Assembly: GCA_039184335.1 (NCBI GenBank)
Contig: JBCDBD010000004.1
Coordinates: 1-64,000, forward strand
From: JBCDBD01 sp039184335
GTDB lineage: Bacteria > Bacteroidota > Bacteroidia > Flavobacteriales > Flavobacteriaceae
Direction: 5' to 3'
Length of the DNA stretch: 64,000 bases
This document shows, in pieces, positions 34,060 through 41,646 of this stretch (within the stretch, counting starts at the first letter, position 1; each line of letters starts with the position of its first letter). Position numbers and translations under genes: made by a program. The notes below the pieces were generated by a model. The model ran no database searches. It was given only the letters and a program-made list of their open reading frames with translations, and had not been told where the DNA came from.

Positions 34060-34362
34060 ATGGAATTCAATAAAAATGAGAACAAGTATATACGTGCCAA
34101 AGAGCGAGTAGATGAATTAAAGAAATTTTATGCTAATCTGACCTCATATGTTATCGTGATCAGCGGCCTGGCAGTTTTGAATTATTATGTGAACGGATGG
34201 AGTTATATGTGGTTTCTCTGGGCGGCCTTTGGTTGGGGCATTGGATTGGTTTTCCACGCCATCGGCACCTTTAACCTCAACCCATTTTTTGGAAAGGGCT
34301 GGGAAGAACGTAAGATCAAGGAATTTATGGACAAGGATAATGAAAACAAAAAATGGAGATAG
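34060..34362 (+). CDS. 2TM domain protein, array member 2
   Basis: A 100-residue member of the 2TM array. It has the basic opening YIRAKERVDELKKFYAN, two membrane helices, the GWGIGLVFHAIGTF block with the conserved His, NPFFGKGWEERKIKEFM at the end of the domain and a short charged tail (DKDNENKKWR). I chose MEFNKNEN as start over an ATG nine codons upstream because it matches the beginnings of its neighbours. It is probably an inner-membrane protein with both ends in the cytoplasm. The stop is 2 bases before the start of the next member. Confidence 0.86.
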   Translation: MEFNKNENKYIRAKERVDELKKFYANLTSYVIVISGLAVLNYYVNGWSYMWFLWAAFGWGIGLVFHAIGTFNLNPFFGKGWEERKIKEFMDKDNENKKWR

Positions 34363-34364
34363 TT

Positions 34365-34688
34365 ATGAAAACATTCAATGCAGAGAAATACGATAGGGCA
34401 AAGAAGCGGGTTGAAGATTTAAAGGGCTTCTACATACATTTTGCCGTGTATGTTTGTATCAATGCCTTCATATTGGTAAATATTTATGTTAGGAGTTTGG
34501 GCGAAGGCGAAAATTTTTGGCAGTGGAGCCACTTTTTCGTGCTGCTAGGCTGGGGCGTCGGTTTATTTTTTCACGCAGCAAGAATCTTCGGGTTTAACCT
34601 GATTTTAGGAAAAGATTGGGAGGAACGTCAAATACAAAAGTATATGGAAAAGGATAGAGAGGAAGCCGAAAAATACAGACAATCATGA
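34365..34688 (+). CDS. 2TM domain protein, array member 3
   Basis: A 107-residue 2TM protein starting MKTFNAEKYDRAKKRVEDLK, with GWGVGLFFHAARIFGFN as the second helix and KDWEERQIQKYMEKDREEAE at the end. Its loop between the helices (RSLGEGENFWQWSH) is longer than in members 1 and 2. An in-frame ATG four codons upstream overlaps the previous gene; the ATG at 34365, two bases after the previous stop, is the better choice. The C-terminus overlaps the next gene by 4 nt (ATGA), which implies translational coupling. Confidence 0.86.
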   Translation: MKTFNAEKYDRAKKRVEDLKGFYIHFAVYVCINAFILVNIYVRSLGEGENFWQWSHFFVLLGWGVGLFFHAARIFGFNLILGKDWEERQIQKYMEKDREEAEKYRQS

Positions 34689-35020
34689 AGCCATCCAACG
34701 AAACGGGAAAATTGGAACGGGCAAAAGCCCGGGTAAATGTTCTCAAAGGATTTTACCAACACCTGACCGCTTATATAATTGTCAATAGTATCTTACTCTT
34801 GTTTTCAGGAAAAATTACTTTTGTGCTGCTAAGTGAACGCGCTTTGGGCAACCCAGAATTTCTAGAGCGGATCAATTGGAGTATTTGGGGAACCCCGATC
34901 ATTTGGGGAGTTGGGCTTCTCATACATGCCATAGTCGTGTTTGCCTTTAACCCGTTCAAGAAGTGGGAAGAACGGCAGATCCAAAAGTATATGGATGAGG
35001 ATACAGATGTGATGGGCTAA
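34685..35020 (+). CDS. 2TM domain protein, array member 4
   Basis: A 111-residue array member with an unusually long connection between its two helices, about 25 residues (SGKITFVLLSERALGNPEF). The basic opening is KLERAKARVNVLKGFYQH, the second helix contains the conserved His (IWGVGLLIHAIVVFAFN), and the domain ends KKWEERQIQKYMDEDTDVMG. It starts within the last four bases of member 3. The loop is likely periplasmic and could be the part that differs in partner or signal (inference). Confidence 0.85.
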   Translation: MKPSNETGKLERAKARVNVLKGFYQHLTAYIIVNSILLLFSGKITFVLLSERALGNPEFLERINWSIWGTPIIWGVGLLIHAIVVFAFNPFKKWEERQIQKYMDEDTDVMG

Positions 35021-35037
35021 TTTTTATATTCGGTACT

Positions 35038-35373
35038 ATGATGAAATATGCAGAACAGAAACGTGAGCGTGCCAAGAAACGGGTCAAAGAGTTGAAAGGG
35101 TATTACAACCACATCAAGATATTTATCATTGTCAATGGGTCGCTGTATGCATTCAAAAGCGGCTTATTGAACCCTCTTATGCCCGATGGTATTGTACTGA
35201 AGGCCTATTATTTTGACTGGGTCGATATCAATGTGCTCATTTGGGGATTGATCTTGGTTGTGCACACCTTGATCTTGTTCCAGCGTAAATGGTTGTTCTC
35301 CAAAAAATGGGAAGAACGGCAAATTGAAAAATATATGGAAGAGGATAGGGAAGAATCAAAAAAATATAGATAA
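35038..35373 (+). CDS. 2TM domain protein, array member 5
   Basis: A 111-residue member of the array, the most diverged. It opens with KRERAKKRVKELKGYYNH, has a first helix IKIFIIVNGSLYAF, a long loop (GLLNPLMPDGIVLKAYYF), a second helix with the conserved His (WGLILVVHTLILF) and ends with KKWEERQIEKYMEEDREESK. The Trp-Gly block is shortened compared with its relatives. Two adjacent ATG codons begin the frame. It lies 19 bases before the LytTR regulator gene. Confidence 0.85.
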   Translation: MMKYAEQKRERAKKRVKELKGYYNHIKIFIIVNGSLYAFKSGLLNPLMPDGIVLKAYYFDWVDINVLIWGLILVVHTLILFQRKWLFSKKWEERQIEKYMEEDREESKKYR

Positions 35374-35392
35374 ACCTGACAAACCATTTTTT

Positions 35393-36151
35393 ATGAAGGC
35401 AATCATAATTGAAGATGAAAAACCCGCTGCAAGAAGATTGGGAAGACTTTTGGAAGAATTGGATGTAAACGTTTCGAACATGCTACATTCGGTAGAAGAG
35501 AGCATCGATTGGTTCCAGAACAACGAACATCCAGATTTGATTTTTTTGGACATCCAATTATCTGACGGACTTTCATTTGAGATATTTGATGTCATTGAAG
35601 TCAAAAGTGCCATTATTTTCACCACAGCATATGATGAATATGCCCTACAGGCCTTCAAGTTGAACAGCATCGATTACCTGTTGAAGCCAATAGACGATGA
35701 AGAGCTTGAAAAAGCGGTAAAAAAGTACCAAAATTTTAAACCGGAAAAAGAAAGGATCTCGGTTGATTTTGAAGACATCAAAAAGTTGTTGGTCAACAAC
35801 CCTATCGAGAGGGAGTATAAAAAAAGGTTTACGGTAAAGGTTGGGCAGCACATCAAGATTGTCAATGCTGATGAGGTGGAATGTTTTTATAGTGAGAACA
35901 AAGGCACCTATGCGGCAACGACTGAGGGCAGAAATTACCTTTTGGATACCACCCTTGAAAACTTGGAAGAAGAACTTTCACCCAAGGTTTTCTTTCGGGT
36001 AAGCCGAAAGTTTTATGTGAACGTACACCATATCAATGATATTATTTCGTATACCAATTCTAGACTTCAAATCAAGCTCAACCATTTTAAGGGACAAGAG
36101 ATCGTCGTGAGCAGGGAGCGCGTGAAAGACTTTAAGCTTTGGTTGGAATAA
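35393..36151 (+). CDS. LytTR family response regulator
   Basis: A 252-residue response regulator. The receiver domain (about 1-120) starts MKAIIIEDEKPAARRLGRLL, has the phospho-acceptor Asp at about residue 53 (LIFLDIQLSDG), and ends with the switch region NSIDYLLKPIDDEELEKAVK. Residues of about 140-245 form the LytTR DNA-binding domain (KVGQHIKIVNADEVECFYSE, VSRKFYVNVHHINDI). It is the natural partner of the LytS-type kinase six genes upstream. The start MKAIIIEDEK was taken 19 bases after the previous stop; a longer in-frame opening overlaps array member 5 and has no receiver sequence. It is the last gene of the cluster. Confidence 0.94.
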   Translation: MKAIIIEDEKPAARRLGRLLEELDVNVSNMLHSVEESIDWFQNNEHPDLIFLDIQLSDGLSFEIFDVIEVKSAIIFTTAYDEYALQAFKLNSIDYLLKPIDDEELEKAVKKYQNFKPEKERISVDFEDIKKLLVNNPIEREYKKRFTVKVGQHIKIVNADEVECFYSENKGTYAATTEGRNYLLDTTLENLEEELSPKVFFRVSRKFYVNVHHINDIISYTNSRLQIKLNHFKGQEIVVSRERVKDFKLWLE

Positions 36152-36170
36152 AATATAATAGTTTTTTGAT

Positions 36171-36186
36171 TTTCAATTAATTGAAA
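36171..36186. repeat. 16-bp perfect palindrome between convergent genes
   Basis: TTTCAATT/AATTGAAA lies after the LytTR gene stop and before the stop of the convergent LETM1-related gene, preceded by a T run. It may be a weak terminator or an unrelated palindrome. Confidence 0.4.
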
Positions 36187-36240
36187 TAAATAAAAACTGA
36201 ATAATAGATAAAACTTATAGCAAGGTTTTGTCGAAAAATA

Positions 36241-37431
36241 TCATACCTCATCTATACGGTTATCGTCAAAGGCCGAAGGTAACAATTTAGGAATCAAGGT
36301 GATGAAGATGGGGAGTAGAACAGCCCCCCCTGGCAACATGAAAATCGCCAGTGAAGGAATGGTCTTAAAGATATCGAGCAATTGATGTTGCATTTTTTTC
36401 TTTTCTTCTGGGGTCAGGTCCTTGACCGTTGATTTTGAGAGTAACAGCATCAGTTCCTTGCTTTCGGCAAGTTCCCGTTTCAGTCGTTTGCTGTTTCGCA
36501 ATATCAGCTTGCCCACATTTTTTGACATGCCCTCATAGAATTGTGAAGCCAGGTGCCGGTCTTTTAGATAGGGTATGTTCGCCGCATTTTTCTTAAAGAA
36601 AAAGGTGACATTGTCGATGGCGGTTTTGACCTCATTTTTTGCTTTCCCCAAATCCTTTCCAATCCCAAAAATGAATTCTGATTCCGTATAATCCAATGAC
36701 TGGTCTTCCCAAATGGTCAAGCAGGCAATATCCAATAGGTAGTCTTTTTCGCAAGCACTGAAATTACGGCGTAGCAAATCGATATAGCTGCCATCAAAAT
36801 GGGCCTTTTTTAAATCTACGTAAGTGAGCGATGAGGCCAAAAGTTGAATAAGTTTTGCATCATTCTTGTTGGTTTCTTTTGAGTTCAATGAATGATAGGC
36901 AATGTTGATGGTGACATATTCAAGAAGCTGCGCATGTTCAATAATCGGTGAAATTTGATTGAGATATGCTCTAAAGATCAATACATCGATATACAAAAGT
37001 GAATTGGTCAGGCTGTTGCCCATGGCCTTGTTAAAGACACTGCCATTCAAATAAATTCGGGAATCCAACAACTTTTCGAGTTGGGCTTCCGTTTTTTTGC
37101 CGCTGAGAATTTTATTGAGAAATGAGATTTTGCCGACTCCCAGGTCTTCATAGTACTGGAATACCGTGTTCACAAAACTATTGAAATCTTTACTGCCGGT
37201 CTCAAATTCAAACGAAAAATAGAGTGCGGTAAGCAAGTTGATCTTTGCGATTTCATCTTCGGTAAGTTGATGTGGCGGGTTGATGAACTTAGGTGCCGAG
37301 AGATGGATGCCGTAGATAAAACCGTGTGCCAGCAGGTCTTGATAAAGTTCAGAAAAATCAGTGTACACTAATTCCCTATCCCTTAAAAGATGGCCAAACT
37401 TATTGATCCAACCTGAGGCTGATGGATTCAT
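36241..37431 (-). CDS. LETM1-related biofilm-associated protein family
   Basis: A 396-residue protein of a family in Flavobacteriia annotated as LETM1-related, with the C-terminal segment TIPSLAIFMLPGGAVLLPIF and IPKLLPSAFDDNRI resembling the LETM1 domain of mitochondrial ion-exchange proteins. Before it are charged helices (KRLKRELAESKELMLLLSKS). Hydrophobicity is confined to the C-terminal stretch, so it is probably anchored there. The annotation links some relatives to biofilms; the role is otherwise unknown. I chose the start MNPSASGWINKFG at 37431 rather than an in-frame ATG 25 codons upstream, as it matches family starts. Confidence 0.8.
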   Translation of the reverse strand: MNPSASGWINKFGHLLRDRELVYTDFSELYQDLLAHGFIYGIHLSAPKFINPPHQLTEDEIAKINLLTALYFSFEFETGSKDFNSFVNTVFQYYEDLGVGKISFLNKILSGKKTEAQLEKLLDSRIYLNGSVFNKAMGNSLTNSLLYIDVLIFRAYLNQISPIIEHAQLLEYVTINIAYHSLNSKETNKNDAKLIQLLASSLTYVDLKKAHFDGSYIDLLRRNFSACEKDYLLDIACLTIWEDQSLDYTESEFIFGIGKDLGKAKNEVKTAIDNVTFFFKKNAANIPYLKDRHLASQFYEGMSKNVGKLILRNSKRLKRELAESKELMLLLSKSTVKDLTPEEKKKMQHQLLDIFKTIPSLAIFMLPGGAVLLPIFITLIPKLLPSAFDDNRIDEV

Positions 37432-37633
37432 GGCTACACGAATTACGCCTCCAAAGAAAAGCAAATTATAGGACTTTTTAGATAATATATAGCCATAGGG
37501 TACCACTTATCTTGAAACGCTTGTCAAGATACGAACATACCTTTACGACAAGCCCTACAGTAGATACTGCCCCTCTTTAGCTGTGTTAGCGAAAAATGGG
37601 GTGCCCGGTCATGGCCTTATGTTTTTCCGATTT

Positions 37634-38416
37634 TTAAAGACTGATAAAATTATCAAGTTCCAACGTCCAATCGTAATTTTCGTAGGTGAGGTTGATTTTC
37701 GTATCATCTGGAATGATATGGTGCTCTTGCAATATTTTTTTGATTCCACGCTTTCCGCCAAAGTCTCCACGGAACCAGTTGAATAAGGCAGTTACAGTGA
37801 CTTCTTTTTTGTCGGGGTCATACTTTGAAGAGCGTTTCAAAAAAAGTTGTGTGCCTTTTTTTAACTGTTCTTGTAAGCGTTCTGGTGTGTATATGGCCAC
37901 AGGGGGGCAATCTTTGGCCCCGCAGTTCAGGGCAAAGTGGATGCGGTAGTCCGGTTGTTCGACCCGCAGGCGACGCTCAAAACTGTTGGGGAACCATGTT
38001 CTGACATAACCGAATCCCTTGTCCCATTGTGATTTTCGTATAATACCATGCTCAATTTTTGCAAATGCGATTTTCTCCCCGGCGATGACCAACTGTTCTT
38101 TGGCAAAGAATTCACTTTTATCCTCATAATATTCCGGATGCTCATTGAGAATCACCAAAATAAACGCATTGTAGATGTTGATCCAAAAGGCAAGTTTTTG
38201 GGCATCGGTCTGTAATGCACCCTCCAATTCTTCGACACGTAATTTTGCCAATTGTTCTTGGATCCGCTTGGTGTCATTGCCGGCTTTGATGTCTTCAAGA
38301 AACTGCTCAGAAAGTGAATTGAGGTGGTCAAAACCGTCTTTTCCCTGGGTGGGTTCCTGTACTTTGCAACAGCTGAACAAGACCCAGACCAATATGACAA
38401 GCACATGTAACTTCAT
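37634..38416 (-). CDS. DUF547 domain lipoprotein
   Basis: A 260-residue protein of the DUF547 family. The N-terminus (MKLHVLVILVWVLFSCCKVQ) is a signal peptide with a Cys-Cys lipobox, so it is likely an envelope lipoprotein. Family landmarks are KLAFWINIYNAFILVILNEH near residue 80 and IHFALNCGAKDCPPVAIYTP near 164. The conserved Cys (ALNCGAKDCPP) and His (IKKILQEHHII) are compatible with a papain-like or transglutaminase-like fold suggested for DUF547, but activity is unproven. It is about 200 bases downstream of the LETM1-related gene on the same strand. Confidence 0.9.
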   Translation of the reverse strand: MKLHVLVILVWVLFSCCKVQEPTQGKDGFDHLNSLSEQFLEDIKAGNDTKRIQEQLAKLRVEELEGALQTDAQKLAFWINIYNAFILVILNEHPEYYEDKSEFFAKEQLVIAGEKIAFAKIEHGIIRKSQWDKGFGYVRTWFPNSFERRLRVEQPDYRIHFALNCGAKDCPPVAIYTPERLQEQLKKGTQLFLKRSSKYDPDKKEVTVTALFNWFRGDFGGKRGIKKILQEHHIIPDDTKINLTYENYDWTLELDNFISL

Positions 38417-38593
38417 TATACCGTTTTGTCGTAGCTGCGCTAAAATACTTTCTTCTTTGTTTTCGAAAGCATGGCAAGGTAACAGATCAGATCGAATGCC
38501 ATTGACGTTTAACCTGTGGAAATGTACGCTATTGACCCACCAATAACTTTTTGAAATCTGATGAAAATCATGTTTTCTGAAATCAGCGTCAAA

Positions 38594-38601
38594 TAAGTTT
38601 G
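38594..38601 (+). promoter_or_regulatory. Candidate -7 box of the OmpW-type gene
   Basis: TAAGTTTG matches the TAnnTTTG consensus and ends 27 bases before the ATG at 38629. Only a weak T-rich stretch (about 38572-38577) stands where the -33 box should be. Confidence 0.45.
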
Positions 38602-38628
38602 TCTCAACTTAAATAAAACGTATGTATT

Positions 38629-39276
38629 ATGAAAAAAGTAATGATTTCTTTGGGTTTGGCATTGTGCTGCCTTTTTAATTGGGCGACTGCACAGAATACT
38701 GCAGATAACGATTTTAAGCAATGGCAATTTCGGTTACGGGGTATTGCCGTGACACCTGATGAAGGTGCTGATATTGCAGCTATTGGAGGCGATGTTTCGA
38801 TCTCGACCGCATATGTTCCAGAATTTGATGTTACCTATTTTTTTGATGACAACTGGGCAGTTGAGCTGATTTTGGCAACGGCAAACCATGATGTCGAGGC
38901 TATCAATACAGCAGTCGGGGATATTGACCTAGGCGATGTGTGGCTATTACCGCCCACACTGACCGCGCAATATCACTTTACGGGCGGGGCATTTGTACCC
39001 TATGTTGGCGCAGGCCCAAACCTCACCATATTTTATGGAGTCGATGAAGGTTCTGTTGCTGATGATGTGGATTATGACACTGCTTTTGGATTTGCGTTAC
39101 AAGGTGGCTTTGATTTCATGTTGAACGATACTTGGTTTCTCAACCTAGATATCAAAAAGTTGTTTTTGGGTACAGATGCCACGATTGATGCTACAACAGC
39201 CTTGGGAGCTACCGTCGAAGCCGATGTAGATATTGACCCATGGATATTGGGTGTTGGTGTGGGCGTAAAATTATAG
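38629..39276 (+). CDS. OmpW family outer-membrane protein
   Basis: A 215-residue beta-barrel of the OmpW family. The signal peptide is MKKVMISLGLALCCLFNWATAQ. Family blocks are AYVPEFDVTYFFDDNWAVEL near residue 62, LLPPTLTAQYHFTGGAFVPY near 106 and LNLDIKKLFLGTDATIDATT near 172, and the last residue is part of a C-terminal strand (VGVGVKL). It is an eight-stranded porin of small hydrophobic compounds in other bacteria (established knowledge). It forms its own transcription unit with a terminator hairpin after it. Confidence 0.92.
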   Translation: MKKVMISLGLALCCLFNWATAQNTADNDFKQWQFRLRGIAVTPDEGADIAAIGGDVSISTAYVPEFDVTYFFDDNWAVELILATANHDVEAINTAVGDIDLGDVWLLPPTLTAQYHFTGGAFVPYVGAGPNLTIFYGVDEGSVADDVDYDTAFGFALQGGFDFMLNDTWFLNLDIKKLFLGTDATIDATTALGATVEADVDIDPWILGVGVGVKL

Positions 39277-39326
39277 CGATCGACTTTTACTAAGTGAAGT
39301 GGATGACGACGGTATGGGGAATAAAA

Positions 39327-39366
39327 ATGAACTGCGACAGGAATCGATTTGGCCTGCCGCAGTTTT
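39327..39366. terminator. Bidirectional terminator between OmpW-type and YciI genes
   Basis: 12-base arms (39330-39341 and 39353-39364) with one mismatch, which becomes G-U in the minus-strand RNA, around an 11-base loop. TTTT follows on the + strand, and on the minus strand the tail complements ATAAAAATG, giving a T run. It separates convergent genes. Confidence 0.6.
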
Positions 39367-39373
39367 CAACATT

Positions 39374-39730
39374 TCAATTAATGCCCTCTACTTTCTTTAT
39401 GGGTCTTACCTCGATCCGCCATATACCCTCTTCAAAACGCGGATCTTTCTTTGCAAGGGCAATGGCCTCATCTAAATTTTTGGCCAGTAAGTGATAATAG
39501 CCAGAAATTACCTCCTTGGTTTCATTAAAGGGGCCATCTATGATCTCTCTATTTTTGTAAGAGAGTATCACTCCTTCATTTTCTAGAGGTTGAGCCGATT
39601 TCATATGCCCTTTTTCAGCCAATTGTTTGAGATAGGCACCAATCTTTTCAATATGATGCTGCATTTGTTCTGGAGAAAGATTTGATTTGGGTGTTACCTC
39701 GTTTCGAATCAGTAATAAAAATTCTTGCAT
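39374..39730 (-). CDS. YciI/DGPF family protein
   Basis: A 118-residue YciI-related (DGPF) protein. The hallmark IDGPFNETKEVISGYYHLLA is at about residues 63-82, with MQEFLLLIRNEVTPKSNLSP at the start and RFEEGIWRIEVRPIKKV at the end. The ferredoxin-like fold is shared with muconolactone isomerases, but activity is unknown. It lies about 50 bases after the ECF42-type sigma factor gene on the same strand; this sigma group is known to be linked to DGPF proteins, so a functional pair is likely. Confidence 0.93.
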   Translation of the reverse strand: MQEFLLLIRNEVTPKSNLSPEQMQHHIEKIGAYLKQLAEKGHMKSAQPLENEGVILSYKNREIIDGPFNETKEVISGYYHLLAKNLDEAIALAKKDPRFEEGIWRIEVRPIKKVEGIN

Positions 39731-39778
39731 AATTCCTTGGTTTTAAATTAAGAGATACCCCTTAAACAATCGAATGGG

Positions 39779-41038
39779 CTAAATAGGGACAATCTTGTAC
39801 AACTTTTTTTCGATGAGTAAGGTGTCCCTGGAATTTTGAGCTAGTTCAAGGGCTTTTCTATACGCACCTTCTGCCATGGTATTTTCACCCTCCTTTTGAT
39901 AAAGTTCGGCCAAGGTCAAATGAAAGAGGTAGTAGTTGTCAATGATGGTCTCTCCTTTGAGCTTGTTGAGTTCCATGATGGCTTTTAGGTTGCCGGCGAC
40001 ATATGCCAGTGCCACACACCGATTCAAGTGTGTAATAGGGGAATCTTCCAATAATAATAAGCGATCGTAGAGTGACAATATCTCATTCCAATTGGTGGCC
40101 TCAAAACTTTGGGCCATACAGTGGTTAGCTGAAATAGTGGCCAATAATGCAAATTTCGACGTCTCTTGGGCCATGTTCAACAGTCGTAGATGTTGTACTC
40201 CCATTTGAATCAATTTCATATTCCACAACGAGCGATCTTGTTGTTTCAAAGTTTGCAGTGTGCCTTTTTTTGAAATTCTCGATTTGAAACTAGCACAATT
40301 AAAATACATTAGTGCCAGTAAGGCATGGCAGTTGGTCTTGTCTTGAATGGCAGTACTGCCATTCAAGAGTTTTACCAAACGAATGGCTTCCAAGCACAGG
40401 TCATAACGGATAATCTGGTTTTTTCGGGAAGGAAAATACCCTTCGTTGAACATCAGATAGATGGTTTTAAGCACATTATTGGCCCGAGGTTGTATGTCTT
40501 TCTCAAAAAATTGATCAAAATCCACTTTCCGCAACTGTTTTCTTTCCCGAACCAATCTTTTATTGATCGTTTCATTAGAGGTAAAAAAGGCATCAGCAAT
40601 TTCAGGAATACTGAACCCTGAGAGTATTTTGAGTACAAGAGGTATCTGGTATTTTTCTGAAATGGAAGGATGACAGGTGGCGAACATCATTCGCAGTAAG
40701 CCATCTTCAATGACTTCTTCTGAAAACTCGAGCTTATTAGTGGGAAAGGCTTCCTTAGTTTTAATTGAAATATAGGTGCGATGGTGTTTTTTGCGATTCA
40801 GCACATTGATGGTCAAATTTTTAGCAGTAGCATACAGCCATGATTTTGGATTTTTTGGAATGCCTTTGATTTCCCAGTGTGAAACCGCTTTAGCCAAGGT
40901 CTCCTGAACAATATCCTCTGCGGTTTCCACATGCTCACCGCCTAAATAATGTGCGATTACCGCGACAAGCCTACCGTACTCATTTCTAAAAAAATGGGCA
41001 GCCAACCTGCGGGTTTCTTTTTTTTGGTTCTCGGTCAT
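39779..41038 (-). CDS. ECF42-type RNA polymerase sigma factor with C-terminal helical repeat domain
   Basis: A 419-residue extracytoplasmic-function sigma factor. The N-terminus holds sigma region 2 (RLAAHFFRNEYGRLVAVIAH, IVQETLAKAVSHW), followed by region 4 (LKILSGFSIPEIADAFFTSN). From about residue 190 to the end there is a long helical C-terminal domain with SnoaL/TPR-type blocks (TNCHALLALMYFNCASFKSR, LAYVAGNLKAIMELNKLKGE), which marks the ECF41/42 classes and replaces a separate anti-sigma factor. I placed the start at MTENQKKE; an in-frame ATG seven codons upstream is less conserved. The DGPF gene follows. Confidence 0.9.
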   Translation of the reverse strand: MTENQKKETRRLAAHFFRNEYGRLVAVIAHYLGGEHVETAEDIVQETLAKAVSHWEIKGIPKNPKSWLYATAKNLTINVLNRKKHHRTYISIKTKEAFPTNKLEFSEEVIEDGLLRMMFATCHPSISEKYQIPLVLKILSGFSIPEIADAFFTSNETINKRLVRERKQLRKVDFDQFFEKDIQPRANNVLKTIYLMFNEGYFPSRKNQIIRYDLCLEAIRLVKLLNGSTAIQDKTNCHALLALMYFNCASFKSRISKKGTLQTLKQQDRSLWNMKLIQMGVQHLRLLNMAQETSKFALLATISANHCMAQSFEATNWNEILSLYDRLLLLEDSPITHLNRCVALAYVAGNLKAIMELNKLKGETIIDNYYLFHLTLAELYQKEGENTMAEGAYRKALELAQNSRDTLLIEKKLYKIVPI

Positions 41039-41068
41039 TGTATGTATCGATTGCACCAAGCAGTGTGG

Positions 41069-41635
41069 TTAAGAAATGCCGAGCAGGGTGTCGGTATCTA
41101 AAACAGTTGCAAATTCACCATGCAGATTGGCTAAAGTAGTTTGATGGATGAGTTCTGCATCAAATTTTTCACCATGAAGACCCATACGGTCAAAGGTTGC
41201 GGTGGCATCAGCGATCAAGTAGGTATCAAATCCCAGATTGCCGGCCATGCGAACACTGGTCGATACGCAATGGTTTGTGGTCAAGCCCACGAACACGACA
41301 GTGTTTATGCCCTCTTGCTTCAATTGCGACTCCAAATCGGTGCCGATAAATGCACTATTGACGTTTTTTACAACAACAGGCTCCCCGTCGATGGGTTTGA
41401 CCACATCCTTGATCTCAAAGCCAGGCTTCGATGCATGTAATGGCGATTCGGTATTGGTAGAGCTATGCTGTATATGAAAGATGGGCAACCCTAAATTGCG
41501 CCATTGGTGGAGTATTTTTTCCATGTTGTGTTCCGCATGGGGATTATTGCGGTTACCACCATAAAAATTCCATTCATCCAATCCTTTTTGGATGTCGATT
41601 AACAGTAGTGCAGTGTTCTTCTTGATGAGATCCAT
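41069..41635 (-). CDS. Isochorismatase-like cysteine hydrolase
   Basis: A 188-residue cysteine hydrolase of the isochorismatase superfamily. Catalytic residues are visible: the Asp in ALLLIDIQKGLD (about residue 14), Lys in VVKNVNSAFIGTDLE (about 90) and Cys in GLTTNHCVSTSVRMAGNLGF (about 123). The substrate could be an amide such as nicotinamide or a small amide or ester; sequence does not decide. It is 30 bases downstream of the start side of the sigma factor gene and 11 bases before the SDR gene, so they may be one unit. Confidence 0.88.
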   Translation of the reverse strand: MDLIKKNTALLLIDIQKGLDEWNFYGGNRNNPHAEHNMEKILHQWRNLGLPIFHIQHSSTNTESPLHASKPGFEIKDVVKPIDGEPVVVKNVNSAFIGTDLESQLKQEGINTVVFVGLTTNHCVSTSVRMAGNLGFDTYLIADATATFDRMGLHGEKFDAELIHQTTLANLHGEFATVLDTDTLLGIS

Positions 41636-41646
41636 AGCTAAACTTT

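Noticed and set aside
33725..35373. Possible DNA-level tandem repeats in the 2TM array
   Set aside because: The similarity is at protein level (diverged paralogues); nucleotide identity is patchy, with longer matches only around the WEER codons.
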